DNA of 64,000 bases from Roseicyclus sediminis (GCF_025515305.1 NZ_JAOPHT010000002.1:372001-436000); one strand, 5' to 3'; counted from the stretch's first letter, positions 42,654-51,383 are shown. Notes: generated by a model not told the origin, from the sequence alone. Made by a program: numbers and translations.

Positions 42654-43639
42654 TCATCGACATCCACACGCATACGCTCTGCCCGGGAGTGAACGACCTT
42701 CTGGGCGGTCCGCCGTCCCCCGAACTGATCCCCTATCAGCGCGACATGGCGCCGGAAGGAAAGGCCGTCGACGCGGCGCAGGGGCCCGAGCTCATGCGCA
42801 AGTTCAACGATCTGGAAACCAGGCTGGCCGCGATGGACGCCATGGGGGTCGACTTCCAGATCGTGGCCCCGGCGCCCGGGCAACAGCACTACTGGGCCGA
42901 GGCCGAACTGCTGGCCGCCGTGTCCGCGCTCCAGAACGATCACGTCGCGGCCCTCGTGGCGAAGAAGCCCTCGCGGTTCGGCGGTTTGGGGACCCTTCCA
43001 TTGTCCGCCCCGCTCGCCGCGGTAGCCGAAGCGACCCGCGCCGTGGAAGAACTCGGTCTTCTCGGCTTCCAGATCGACAGCCGGGCGGATGCCATGGAAT
43101 TGTCGGACCCTGCCCTCGACCCGGTATGGGCCCGGCTCGCCCAGCTTGGCGCGGCCCTCGTCATTCACCCGCTGGGGTTCAGCCACGGCCAGCGTTTCGG
43201 CGACTTCTTCATGGTCAACACCGTCGGCCAGCCGCTGGAGGAGATCATTGCCGCCAACCACCTGATCTTCGGCGGCATCCTCGACCGTCACCCGGAGCTT
43301 CGGGTTCTGATCGTGCATGGCGGCGGCTATTTTCCGTTCTATCTCGGGCGGCTCGACCATGCCTGGAAGGCGCGTCCCGAACTGCGCCGCCTGACATCGC
43401 AACCGCCATCGGAATACCTGCGGCGGATGTGGTACGACACCTGCGTCTTCGACACAGGCACGTTGACACGGCTCCTCGATCTGGCGGGGCCGGACCGCGT
43501 CATGATGGGAAGCGACTGGCCCTTCGACATGGGCGACACCGATCCCGTCGGGCTGGTGAAGAAGACGGTCACGGATCCGGCCGCGCTGGAACAGGTTTTC
43601 TCCCGCACGGCCAGGGACTTTTTCGGGATGACGTCTTGA
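42650..43639 (+). CDS. ACMSD-like amidohydrolase (amidohydrolase 2 family)
   Basis: The 329-residue protein has the metal site of the amidohydrolase-2 family: H6 and H8 in DIHTHTL, a histidine in LVIHPLGF, and an aspartate in GSDWPFDMGD. The stretch VHGGGYFPFYLGRLDHAW is very like 2-amino-3-carboxymuconate semialdehyde decarboxylase (ACMSD), whose family decarboxylates or hydrolyses unsaturated acids. It may remove CO2 from a ring-cleavage intermediate. It is coupled at both ends (ATGA start; its TGA overlaps the next TTG). Confidence 0.88.
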   Translation: MIIDIHTHTLCPGVNDLLGGPPSPELIPYQRDMAPEGKAVDAAQGPELMRKFNDLETRLAAMDAMGVDFQIVAPAPGQQHYWAEAELLAAVSALQNDHVAALVAKKPSRFGGLGTLPLSAPLAAVAEATRAVEELGLLGFQIDSRADAMELSDPALDPVWARLAQLGAALVIHPLGFSHGQRFGDFFMVNTVGQPLEEIIAANHLIFGGILDRHPELRVLIVHGGGYFPFYLGRLDHAWKARPELRRLTSQPPSEYLRRMWYDTCVFDTGTLTRLLDLAGPDRVMMGSDWPFDMGDTDPVGLVKKTVTDPAALEQVFSRTARDFFGMTS

Positions 43640-45891
43640 ACCGACCACTTCTGGGGATAGCGCGGTACACGGCGGATATTCCGGCGGAGGGCGCGCTTCA
43701 TGTCGCGTTCCTGCGGTCCGATCACGCACATGCGGACCTGCTCGGCCTGGATACCTCCGACGCGCGCGGGGTGCCGGGCGTGGTGGCCGTGCTGACGGCC
43801 GAGGACCTTGGCCCGCTTGGCGCGTTCCCCGCCTTCCTGAGACAACGCACGGTCGATGGCCGTCCCCTCGTCGTGCCGCGCCGCCCGGTGTTGTGCGAAG
43901 GCCGGGTGCGCCATGTCGGCGAGCTGATCGCGATGGTGGTCGCCGAAACCCGTGCGGCCGCCCTCGACGGGGTCGAGGCGCTGGCCCCAGACTTCGAGGA
44001 TCTGCCCCCCGTCATCGGCCTCGACGCCGACGGCCTGCCCGACATACATCCCGAAGCGCCGGGAAACACGGCCGCGACCGTCGCCACGGGAGATGCCGCC
44101 GCCGTCGCCTCGGCTTTCGCGAAGTCCGCGCACGTGGTGGAGACGCAGGTCCACCTGCCCCGCATGGCTCCCGTCCCGCTCGAGCCGCTCTCCGCGATCG
44201 CGGCCCACGACCCGGAGACCGGGACATTCGATCTCTGGACCCCGCACCAGGGCATCGCCGAACAGCGGCGCGATTTCAGCGCGGTCCTGGGGGTCGCCCC
44301 CGGAGCGGTCCGCGTCCACGCCGAGCGGGTCGGCGGCGCCTTCGGCGTGCGGGGGGCCGCGTTTCCGGAAACCGTGGCCCTTCTCGCGGCCGCCCGCCAT
44401 CTTGGCCGCAGCTTGCGCTGGCAGGGGACGCGGAGCGAAGGCTTCCTCGGCGACTACCATGGCCGCGGGATGCGCCTGTCCGGGAAGATCGCACTGGACG
44501 AGACGCTTCGCTTTACCGCGATCGACGTCAGGGTCGAAGCGGACCTCGGGGCCTATGTCCACCCCGTGGGCGCCCATATCTCGGTCAACAATCCGCTGGC
44601 CACGCTGACCGGATGCTACCGCATCCCGGTGACGGCGGCGGAATTCGCGCTCAGGTTCACGAACACGCTTCCGATCGGGCCTTTCCGGGGCGCGGGAAGG
44701 CCGGAAATCGCGCTTCTGGTGGAGCGGCTTGTCGACGAGGCGGCCGCGGCCACGGGGTGCGACCCGCTCGACCTGCGGATGCTGAACGCGCTCGCGCCCG
44801 ACGCCTTCCCCTACACGACGCCCGACGGGTTCATCTACGATAGCGGCGACTATCCGAGGCTCGTCGCGATCGCCCGCAAGGCCGCCGACTGGGACGGTTT
44901 TCCGGCGCGGGCCGAGGCGGACCGCGAACGCGGCCTTCTTCGGGGGATCGGGGCCGCCCTGTTCGTCGAAGTGGCCGGCGGCGGGGCAGCGCCGCGCGAT
45001 GCGGTCCGCCTCGAGGTGGACGAGGCGAACGGAATGGCCCGCATCGCCATCCTCACGGCCACCCAAAGCACCGGGCAGGATCACGAAGGCCTGTTCAGGG
45101 GCATGTTGTCGGCACAGCTCGGCATACCGGAGACGGCCATCACGCTGAGGCAGAGCGCGCCCGAGGATACGCCGCAGGGCCTCGGTTCCTTCGGGTCGCG
45201 CACGACGATCCAGGCGGGGTCGGCCCTGCACAACGCGGGCAAGGCCCTGATCGCGCATCTCGTCGGCATCGAGGCGCGGCGCCGCGATCTGCCGGAAGAG
45301 GACCTCGTGGCCGATCCGCAGGCCATCCGCGACGGGTCCGGCCGCGTGCTCTGCACCCTTGCCGAGGCTCTCGACCGCGCGGCGCGAGCGGGCGGTTTTC
45401 ACGTCACCGGCGATAGCCCGGTGGTGAACACCTTTCCGTCAGGTTGCCATATCGCCGAACTCCGGATCGACCCCGAGACGGGTCAGGTCGAGAACCTTGG
45501 CTACACCGCCGTCGACGACGCCGGCCGCGTCCTGTCGCATCACGGCGTCGAGGGGCAGCTGCGGGGCGGCATCGCGCAAGGCATCGCCGGCGCGCTGATG
45601 GAACAGCACAGCTTCGATGCCTCCGGTCAGCTTATCACGGGCACCCTGATGGACTACGTGGTGCCGAGGGCCGGGGACATGCCGCCGGTGCAGGTTCTGG
45701 CCCATGACGTGCCGTCGCCGACCAACCCGCTCGGCGTCAAGGGCGTGGGCGAGGCCGGCACCACAGGCGCGCTTGCGGCGACCTGCAACGCCACCGCGAA
45801 TGCGCTGAGGCGCGCGGGCGCATCCTTGCCGGAGATTCCGTTTACGTCCGCGACGATCTGGAACGCCCTGCATCCCGACAGGGTCGACTGA
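43636..45891 (+). CDS. Xanthine dehydrogenase-family molybdenum hydroxylase, large (molybdopterin-binding) subunit
   Basis: The 751-residue protein matches the large subunit of Mo hydroxylases (XDH/CoxL/aldehyde oxidase type). It begins with the family pattern LLGIARYTADIPAEGALHVA near the N-terminus. The cofactor-binding stretches GGAFGVRGAAFPE, GPFRGAGRPEIALLVE and LGSFGSRTTIQAGSAL and the C-terminal PLGVKGVGEAGTTGALAA (catalytic Glu) are present. I chose TTG 43636, which overlaps the amidohydrolase stop; the frame is open far upstream, but that part is antisense/shadow to real genes. Such enzymes hydroxylate N-heterocycles next to nitrogen using water. The FAD and 2Fe-2S subunits that normally accompany it are not in this window. 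Confidence 0.88.
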   Translation: MNRPLLGIARYTADIPAEGALHVAFLRSDHAHADLLGLDTSDARGVPGVVAVLTAEDLGPLGAFPAFLRQRTVDGRPLVVPRRPVLCEGRVRHVGELIAMVVAETRAAALDGVEALAPDFEDLPPVIGLDADGLPDIHPEAPGNTAATVATGDAAAVASAFAKSAHVVETQVHLPRMAPVPLEPLSAIAAHDPETGTFDLWTPHQGIAEQRRDFSAVLGVAPGAVRVHAERVGGAFGVRGAAFPETVALLAAARHLGRSLRWQGTRSEGFLGDYHGRGMRLSGKIALDETLRFTAIDVRVEADLGAYVHPVGAHISVNNPLATLTGCYRIPVTAAEFALRFTNTLPIGPFRGAGRPEIALLVERLVDEAAAATGCDPLDLRMLNALAPDAFPYTTPDGFIYDSGDYPRLVAIARKAADWDGFPARAEADRERGLLRGIGAALFVEVAGGGAAPRDAVRLEVDEANGMARIAILTATQSTGQDHEGLFRGMLSAQLGIPETAITLRQSAPEDTPQGLGSFGSRTTIQAGSALHNAGKALIAHLVGIEARRRDLPEEDLVADPQAIRDGSGRVLCTLAEALDRAARAGGFHVTGDSPVVNTFPSGCHIAELRIDPETGQVENLGYTAVDDAGRVLSHHGVEGQLRGGIAQGIAGALMEQHSFDASGQLITGTLMDYVVPRAGDMPPVQVLAHDVPSPTNPLGVKGVGEAGTTGALAATCNATANALRRAGASLPEIPFTSATIWNALHPDRVD

Positions 45892-46064
45892 CCAATTCCG
45901 GGCGGCCTGTGAAGGAAAAGGGTCGACGGACTTCATAATTGCAGGAAGCGGTTCGCCCATCGAGCACCTCCCCGAGAGGTGCAAACCGTGAACCATTGAC
46001 ACGAGGGGCGCGCCAAGCTACCAAAAATGTGGCATTTATGTGGCCGGATTTACGGAATTAATCC
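45892..46064 (+). promoter_or_regulatory. Intergenic region: hairpin, promoter and direct repeats ahead of the VPLPA-CTERM gene
   Basis: A 7-base perfect stem GCACCTC/GAGGTGC at 45964-45982 follows the Mo-hydroxylase gene and may end that operon, though no T-run follows. A consensus -35 TTGACA lies at 45996-46001, with TACCAA 17 bases later as a weak -10. Just downstream, ATGTGGC occurs twice, 11 bases apart (46027-46033 and 46038-46044), one helical turn, a possible regulator site. Confidence 0.45.
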
Positions 46065-46739
46065 ATGAAATATGTTCTCAGCGCTGCACTCGGCCTGGCA
46101 CTCTCGGGCCTGGTCGCGACAACCTCCTCCGCAAGTACCGTGACCCTCGAATATCTCGGCATCGCCGATGGAGCGCGCGTGAGTGCGCAAATCGACGGTG
46201 TGGAGGTCGAGCCGCGTGGCCCGTTCCTCGCCGGTTCGTTCGACATTCGGGACCACTTCACCGCCGACACCTTCCTTGCCTGGTGCGTGGAGGTCACGCA
46301 GCTGATCGCCGACAAGGCGACCTACACCGTGACGAACTCGTTCCTCGACCCGCAAAGGGATACCTTCCTCAGCCAGCTGTTCACCGGCTTCCTTGGCCAG
46401 ACGGGAACGGATGTCGGGGCAGCGGCGTTCCAGCTTGCGATCTGGGAAATCGTCGAGGAAACCGCGACGTCCAACCCCGGCGACCTGAGCCTGACCACGG
46501 GCATCTTCACCGCAGCGTCCTCCACTGCAGAGGTCATCTCGACGGCGAACTCGTGGCTTGCGGCGCTTGGCCAGTATGATCCCAGCTATCGGATCACCTA
46601 CTTCGTCTCGCCGACCAGCCAGGACATCATCACGGTTGCGCCCGTTCCGCTTCCGGCCGGCATCCTGCTGCTCGGGGCCGGTGTCGGTGCCCTCGTGCTC
46701 GTCCGCCGACGCGGACAGTCGAAGACGGCAACGGCCTGA
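46065..46739 (+). CDS. Secreted VPLPA-CTERM sorting domain protein
   Basis: The 224-residue protein has an N-terminal signal peptide (KYVLSAALGLALSGLVATTS) and a C-terminal sorting signal: PVPLPAGILLLGAGVGALVL followed by VRRRGQSK. This VPLPA-CTERM tripartite signal (motif, transmembrane helix, basic tail) is typical of Rhodobacterales and is thought to be processed by an exosortase-like enzyme. The 160-residue central part is rich in Thr/Ser/Ala and contains one region CVEVTQLIADKATYTV, but I do not recognise a domain. It is monocistronic, with its own promoter and a strong terminator. Confidence 0.88.
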   Translation: MKYVLSAALGLALSGLVATTSSASTVTLEYLGIADGARVSAQIDGVEVEPRGPFLAGSFDIRDHFTADTFLAWCVEVTQLIADKATYTVTNSFLDPQRDTFLSQLFTGFLGQTGTDVGAAAFQLAIWEIVEETATSNPGDLSLTTGIFTAASSTAEVISTANSWLAALGQYDPSYRITYFVSPTSQDIITVAPVPLPAGILLLGAGVGALVLVRRRGQSKTATA

Positions 46740-46776
46740 CAACAGGCGGCGGCCTCAACGGCCTGCTGCAGAGAAC

Positions 46777-46814
46777 GTCGCGGCGCCAGACCTCTGGGCC
46801 GCGACGATTTTTTT
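46777..46814 (+). terminator. Rho-independent terminator of the VPLPA-CTERM gene
   Basis: GTCGCGGC (46777-46784) pairs with GCCGCGAC (46798-46805), and the inner CCAGA/TCTGG (46786-46790 and 46793-46797) extends the stem almost to the tip. Seven T residues follow at 46808-46814. This is the clearest intrinsic terminator in the window. Confidence 0.9.
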
Positions 46815-47278
46815 GCACCATCGCCATCGGGAAACACTGCGTTTCACCCTGCGCCACCGGCATTGCGAGAGGCCCGCATGCCTCGGTCCACGTGGACGGC
46901 GAGGCGGGTGTGCCGTCACCAGGCGTATGCACTGGCCCTGCCCCCCTCCGACCCGCGCAGGTGAAGGCTCTGATTTCCTTTTGCACCAGAAGGTTGGACA
47001 TCCAGCGCGGACCGGCGCCGCCGGGACATGGCGGGGATCGGCGGTTGTGGGCCTCGGGAGCGTGCAAGCCTTCCCGCCACCGCCCTACGGAAGGGCCAAT
47101 TTGCGAAGAAATCTCCCGTTTTCCGGGCCGATACGCCAACGTCGCAGTTGACAGCGACGGAAAATAAGGCGCTATCTAGGCAGGAATATGACGCACTTGG
47201 GAAGGATCCCGCTGTCGTGGTCGCAAGATTTTTTATTAATACTTTTCAGATACATGTTCATTTCCTGAGGAGACCAGA
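46815..47278. other. 464-base gene-free spacer with promoter elements for the next gene
   Basis: No credible gene is seen; short open frames here lack ribosome sites. A consensus -35 TTGACA lies at 47148-47153 with no good -10 at normal spacing. An AT-rich patch (47227-47262) lies just ahead of the AGGAG site of the gene at 47279 and is the likely promoter zone. Confidence 0.4.
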
Positions 47279-48286
47279 ATGAAATTTTCGGGAAGGGCGA
47301 TCGGCTTGCCAGTCGGATTGGCCCTTTTGGTCGGACCCGGCATCGCGGTTTCGCAAACCCTCGACGCCTCCATCATCGACGACGATCTGCGCGGGCAGAT
47401 CGATTTTCGGGACGTGTCCTTCCAGGACTGCTTCGAACAGCCCCAGTGCTCGGCGCAAGGCGTCACGATCACGGCGGAGCGTCGGGGCAATGACGGCGTG
47501 ACCTGGGTTCCGGCGCAGATCTACTGGGACCCGGTCGACGGCGTGGCCGTGATGGCCGGCGGTCAGAACGACGAGATCGATTTCGACGAACGCCTTCTGA
47601 TCGTGTTCGACGGGACGAAGGAAGGCACCATCAACATCGAGCGCGTCTGGCTGAGCGACATCTTCATCGGCGAGGATGAACGCTATGGCAGCATCGATCC
47701 CGCGGGCGACGAAGATGTCGAGGTGGCCGTCATCCAGTCGATGTTCGCCAATTCGATGGTCGCCGAGGCGATCGTCGATGGCGCCAACGTGCTGCCGCCC
47801 GATCCGTTCAATGCAGAAGTCATCGCCGGAAACCAGGAAGATGGCGACCTCTTCCGCCGCGTCGTCATTCGGGACGACGTGATCTCGGTTGTCGTTCCGG
47901 ACGGCGGCGCCACCGGCACCGGCGAGCTTCTTTCGTTCCAGATCACCGAAGTAGACGAGGCCAAGCTGTCCCTTTTCGAAGGCATCGAAACCGTCGAGAT
48001 CGAGCTGGCGGACATCCTTCTCGGCTTCAACGACGTGCCGTTCTACATCGGGGGCACCGTCAACGCCGATATCATCGAAGCTTCCCTCGGCAACGAGGCC
48101 GACCTGCTCGGGATCAACGAGAGGGCCCAGCGGACGCGTCTGGTCGGCTCGGTTTCGAATGGTGAACTCGGGGTCGAGATGGACGGAACGCTCGATGTCG
48201 ACATGCTGATTTTCATGTCCGTTCTCGGGGGCAGCAACGACTACTCGGTCGCGGGTATCGTGCAAGCCGAAGACGGAGGACGCTGA
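47279..48286 (+). CDS. Secreted acidic protein of unknown function
   Basis: The 335-residue protein has an N-terminal signal peptide (hydrophobic core PVGLALLVGPGIA, cleavage near VSQ). The mature part is markedly acidic, with many Asp and Glu, and looks beta-rich. Only two cysteines are seen, in DCFEQPQC, likely a disulfide. Near residues 270-310 is a segment NADIIEASLGNEADLLGINE. The start is supported by TGAGGAGACCAGA. I do not recognise a family. It sits between a VPLPA-CTERM protein and other small exported proteins and may belong to an envelope or secreted set. Confidence 0.75.
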   Translation: MKFSGRAIGLPVGLALLVGPGIAVSQTLDASIIDDDLRGQIDFRDVSFQDCFEQPQCSAQGVTITAERRGNDGVTWVPAQIYWDPVDGVAVMAGGQNDEIDFDERLLIVFDGTKEGTINIERVWLSDIFIGEDERYGSIDPAGDEDVEVAVIQSMFANSMVAEAIVDGANVLPPDPFNAEVIAGNQEDGDLFRRVVIRDDVISVVVPDGGATGTGELLSFQITEVDEAKLSLFEGIETVEIELADILLGFNDVPFYIGGTVNADIIEASLGNEADLLGINERAQRTRLVGSVSNGELGVEMDGTLDVDMLIFMSVLGGSNDYSVAGIVQAEDGGR

Positions 48287-48346
48287 ATTGAACCCCAGAC
48301 CCTTCAGGACTCAGGCAATGACATTCGTCATGCATGGATTTTCAAG

Positions 48347-48772
48347 ATGAAGTCCCCATTCCTCCCGAAATTCGCCCGGCTGATCCAGCTTGTCCTTATC
48401 GGCTCGACGGTCATCACCCGCACGGCGTCCGGCGCCGGCGCGCCCGATAGCGCGCTGGAGCATGAACTCACCTGGATGAAGGTGCGCGAAGGCATCGCCG
48501 GCACGACCGACAGCGTCCTGTTGCCCGCCGATGTGCGGCGCCTTGCCGAAGAAGGCTATGGCGAGGACTTCCGCTACCGGGTTGGCTCCACGTATCGCGC
48601 GATTTCGCCGGAAGGCGTGGCGCGGCTCGATGCGCTCTGGATGGAGTCGCTGGCGCAAAGCGGTGCAAGCGCCGAGGTCGTGGACTCGTTCCTCGAGGCC
48701 CGGTCCTCCGTGCTGACCGAGACCACCGACGCCCCGTCCACACGCATCTTCAAGCGCGCCTACGAATTCTGA
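48347..48772 (+). CDS. Small exported protein of unknown function
   Basis: The 141-residue protein has a probable signal peptide or N-terminal anchor (FARLIQLVLIGSTVITRTAS). The rest reads as a helical domain with ALEHELTWMKVREGIAG, then LPADVRRLAEEGYGEDF. No domain is recognised and the ribosome site is weak. It lies 60 bases after the acidic secreted protein gene on the same strand and may be co-transcribed. Codon use matches its neighbours, so I think it is real. Confidence 0.55.
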   Translation: MKSPFLPKFARLIQLVLIGSTVITRTASGAGAPDSALEHELTWMKVREGIAGTTDSVLLPADVRRLAEEGYGEDFRYRVGSTYRAISPEGVARLDALWMESLAQSGASAEVVDSFLEARSSVLTETTDAPSTRIFKRAYEF

Positions 48773-48851
48773 AATCGCCAAGGCGGCCGCGCAGCCCGTC
48801 ACGGCCGTCGCTGCGCCCACGACGGGCCGTGTGGACCCCAGTTGAGGCGAA

Positions 48852-48872
48852 CCGGGCCCTTTCGGGGCCCGG
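48852..48872. terminator. Bidirectional hairpin between convergent small genes
   Basis: CCGGGCCC (48852-48859) and GGGCCCGG (48865-48872) form a perfect 8-base stem with a 5-base loop. It lies after the plus gene ending at 48772 and 8 bases after the stop of the minus gene at 48880, so it may end both transcripts. No long T-run follows. Confidence 0.55.
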
Positions 48873-48879
48873 GCGTGCC

Positions 48880-49194
48880 TCAGCCGCTCAGGTTGGCCAG
48901 CTGCACGGCAAGGCCCTGATCGCCGCTTCCCGAAGCGACGAGGCAGGACAGACCGCGATCCGGGAGGCTCACGAGGATTGTCCAGGACTGGCTCGCCGGG
49001 TTGGAATAGACCTCCAGCACTTCGCCGGTTCTGGAAACGGCATTGCCGTAAAGCGCTTCGCCGAAGCGATCGTTCAGCGCCTGGACGACATGGGTCCGAT
49101 CGGCGCAGGTCGCGGTGGTGGCCGAAGCCGCCGGCGCGATCAATGCATTCGCCGCGCAAGCCGCTGCGAGAACGAGGGAATTGCCGGTCTTCAT
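48880..49194 (-). CDS. Small secreted protein of unknown function
   Basis: The 104-residue protein has a signal peptide (NSLVLAAACAANALIAPAAS). The mature part has ADRTHVVQALNDRFGEALYG and SWTILVSLPDRGLSCLVASG, a pattern I associate with small conserved hypothetical proteins of alphaproteobacteria. Two cysteines in the mature part (TCAD and SCLV) could form a disulfide. I chose ATG 49194; ATG 49209 in the same frame is possible. Function unknown. Confidence 0.7.
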   Translation of the reverse strand: MKTGNSLVLAAACAANALIAPAASATTATCADRTHVVQALNDRFGEALYGNAVSRTGEVLEVYSNPASQSWTILVSLPDRGLSCLVASGSGDQGLAVQLANLSG

Positions 49195-49637
49195 AATGAT
49201 CAACCTCATCCGAAATATGGGTAGCTGGCGGTGAGCGGATTCCATCCGCTCCGGTCTCGATGGTGTCTGGTCGTCCCTGAGGACCATCAGCTACGCGTCC
49301 ATTGGGTCGTGCCGATGTCCAGATATTGGCAATCTGTGGACGGCCCGGAGGCCAGGGCCGCGTCCCTGCCCCGCCAACCGGCGGCGGGGCGATACGCGCG
49401 TGGCACGATCGGGAGTGCGCGGCGGGATCGTCATCGGGGGTGGAAGGACGACATCCCGCGATGCACCGGGCCTCTCCGCGCTCTGCGTTTGTTGGGTGAA
49501 GCCATCGCGGGGGCCAGCTTCGCAAACGGGTTGAACGTCCGGTCGGGCGAGGCGATGCTGACGCGGCGCCCCACGTTTCCGGACGGCGGCCCCCGGCCTG
49601 GCGCATCGGGAAACACATCGTTTTGGATCGGGACACA
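49195..49637. other. 443-base gene-free divergent spacer
   Basis: This region separates the small secreted protein gene (minus) from the two-domain methyltransferase (plus). No credible gene is seen. It contains a perfect 8-base stem GCCCCGCC/GGCGGGGC at 49368-49390 with a 7-base loop. Promoters for both flanking genes should lie here, but I cannot place them. Confidence 0.35.
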
Positions 49638-51383
49638 ATGAGCGCGCATCACGACGTCTTCGCAATGGACGAGATCCCCACGATGATCTCGAGCCAGGAT
49701 GGCGACATGGCCCTCCGGCTGACGCAGGACCTCGGGCCGGACGCCACGATCGTCGAGCTGGGGCCATGGCTCGGCGGGTTGAGCCAGATCCTCGCCCCCA
49801 AGGGAAACCTGCACGTCATCGACACCTTCGTGTGGACCAGGGACCACGACAAGCGCGTCCCCGACCTCGTTGCGCCCGGAGACAGCTTTCGCCCGGTCTT
49901 CGAGGCGCTGATGCGGTCCCGCGACCTCCCCTGCGAGGTGCACGAGGCCGATTTCACGGCCTTTCGCTGGCCGGGAGGCAGGATCGACCTCGCCGCGATC
50001 GATGCCCCGAAGAAGCCCGAGCAACTGAAGGACGCGCTCCTCGCGATTGCGCCGGGTCTTGGGGCCGGCTCGCGCCTGCTGATCAAGAACGGCAACAACT
50101 CGCGCTACTTCCCGATGATGGCCTACCTGCAGGCTCTGGCCGATCAGGGCGCTCTCGCCCTGCTGGAGGCCGATCCCGAAGGCACGTGCAACAGCGCGGC
50201 TTTCGAGGTGCGTCTGTCATCGGACGAACTGACGGACGTGATCGGGCAAACGCCGCTTGAGTACACCGCAAGATCGCGGCTCCTCGACGGGGCCCTCGGA
50301 AGGCTCGGCACCTTCCAGCTTGGGCTTGTCTGCGAACTCGTCGGCCTGAATGCCTGGACCGAGGCCTATGTGGTGATCGGCGAGATGGACTCCAGCCGCC
50401 GCATCCTGAGGGACTGGGACAAGCGCGAACTGGACCTCGCACGGTCCGGTGCAGACCCCGAGCAGCTGGGCTGGCTCGCCGAGATCATGTCGCTGCAGCA
50501 TTCCAAAGGCGGCTTGCCGGCGCCCCCGACATCCTTCAAGGCGTCCGCCGCGATGACACGGCGCGCCTTCTGGATCAACAACCGCAACAAGCCCTGGCGC
50601 GGTCGCGCCTTCCACCCCGAGGTGCTCGATCGGGCCTACCAGTACGGTTACGTCAGCTGGGCCAACGCCATCCAGGATCACGTGCGGGACAAGTCGATCC
50701 TCGATGTGGGTTGCGGGCCGGGCCTGCATGGCTTCGGGTATCTCGCGGCGGGGGCCTCGGACTATCTCGGGCTCGATCCCATCATCGATGTGGATCGCGA
50801 CAGGGTTAAGAACCTCGCCGCGAAGTCGGCGAAGATGCCGTTCGGATGGACGCCCGCCGAGCTTTCGGCGATGGTCGAGCCGTGGCTCGTCCGGCCCACC
50901 GCGATCGAGGACCTGCCCGAGGAGCGCGTCTTCGACCTGGCTGTCATGCACAACGTGACCGAGCACCTCCAGAACATCGAAAGCGTGTTCGCCGCCATCG
51001 CGATCCGGCTCAAGCCCGGGGGCAAGCTACTGTATAACCACCACAATTTCTATTGCTGGAACGGGCATCACCTGCCGCCCAAGGTCGTCAGCGCGATCGA
51101 CAAGTCGGATCCGTCGCAGGCCGAACTCATGGACTGGGGGCATGTGGGATACGACCCCAGCCCAGATCACTACATCGCGCGCGGATTGAACCGCATCCGG
51201 CTCGACGACCTGATCGCGCTGACCGAACGCTATTTCGATATCGAGGTCAGCGAGGAAAAACCGTCACGGCCCGAAACCGGCCTCGGCAGGCTCACGGACA
51301 AGATCCGCCGCCGCTATCCCCATCTTGCGGACAGGGATTTCGAGACGCAGAACCTTCTTTGCATCGCGACGGTGAAGACCTAG
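49638..51383 (+). CDS. Two-domain SAM-dependent methyltransferase
   Basis: The 581-residue protein carries two methyltransferase-like domains. The N-terminal one (residues about 20-200) has VELGPWLGGLSQILAPKG and LAAIDAPKKPEQL, like the TylF/Methyltransf_24 group. The C-terminal one (about 320-480) has the classic SAM motif ILDVGCGPGLHGFGYLAAGA, then FDLAVMHNVTEHLQNIE and RLKPGGKLLYNHHNFY. The linker is rich in Trp/Arg/Asn. It is next to glycosyltransferase genes, so methylation of a surface glycan is likely. Its stop overlaps that of the convergent gene (shared CTAG). Confidence 0.85.
   Translation: MSAHHDVFAMDEIPTMISSQDGDMALRLTQDLGPDATIVELGPWLGGLSQILAPKGNLHVIDTFVWTRDHDKRVPDLVAPGDSFRPVFEALMRSRDLPCEVHEADFTAFRWPGGRIDLAAIDAPKKPEQLKDALLAIAPGLGAGSRLLIKNGNNSRYFPMMAYLQALADQGALALLEADPEGTCNSAAFEVRLSSDELTDVIGQTPLEYTARSRLLDGALGRLGTFQLGLVCELVGLNAWTEAYVVIGEMDSSRRILRDWDKRELDLARSGADPEQLGWLAEIMSLQHSKGGLPAPPTSFKASAAMTRRAFWINNRNKPWRGRAFHPEVLDRAYQYGYVSWANAIQDHVRDKSILDVGCGPGLHGFGYLAAGASDYLGLDPIIDVDRDRVKNLAAKSAKMPFGWTPAELSAMVEPWLVRPTAIEDLPEERVFDLAVMHNVTEHLQNIESVFAAIAIRLKPGGKLLYNHHNFYCWNGHHLPPKVVSAIDKSDPSQAELMDWGHVGYDPSPDHYIARGLNRIRLDDLIALTERYFDIEVSEEKPSRPETGLGRLTDKIRRRYPHLADRDFETQNLLCIATVKT

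Noticed and set aside
42646-43635. N-terminal extension (330 residues) of the Mo hydroxylase frame upstream of 43636
   Set aside because: It lies over the amidohydrolase gene in another frame, is Arg/Pro-rich, and the family N-terminus begins right at the TTG.
46892-47167. 91-residue open frame in the spacer after the VPLPA-CTERM gene
   Set aside because: No ribosome site, no recognised pattern, and a Pro/Arg/Gly-rich composition typical of chance frames.
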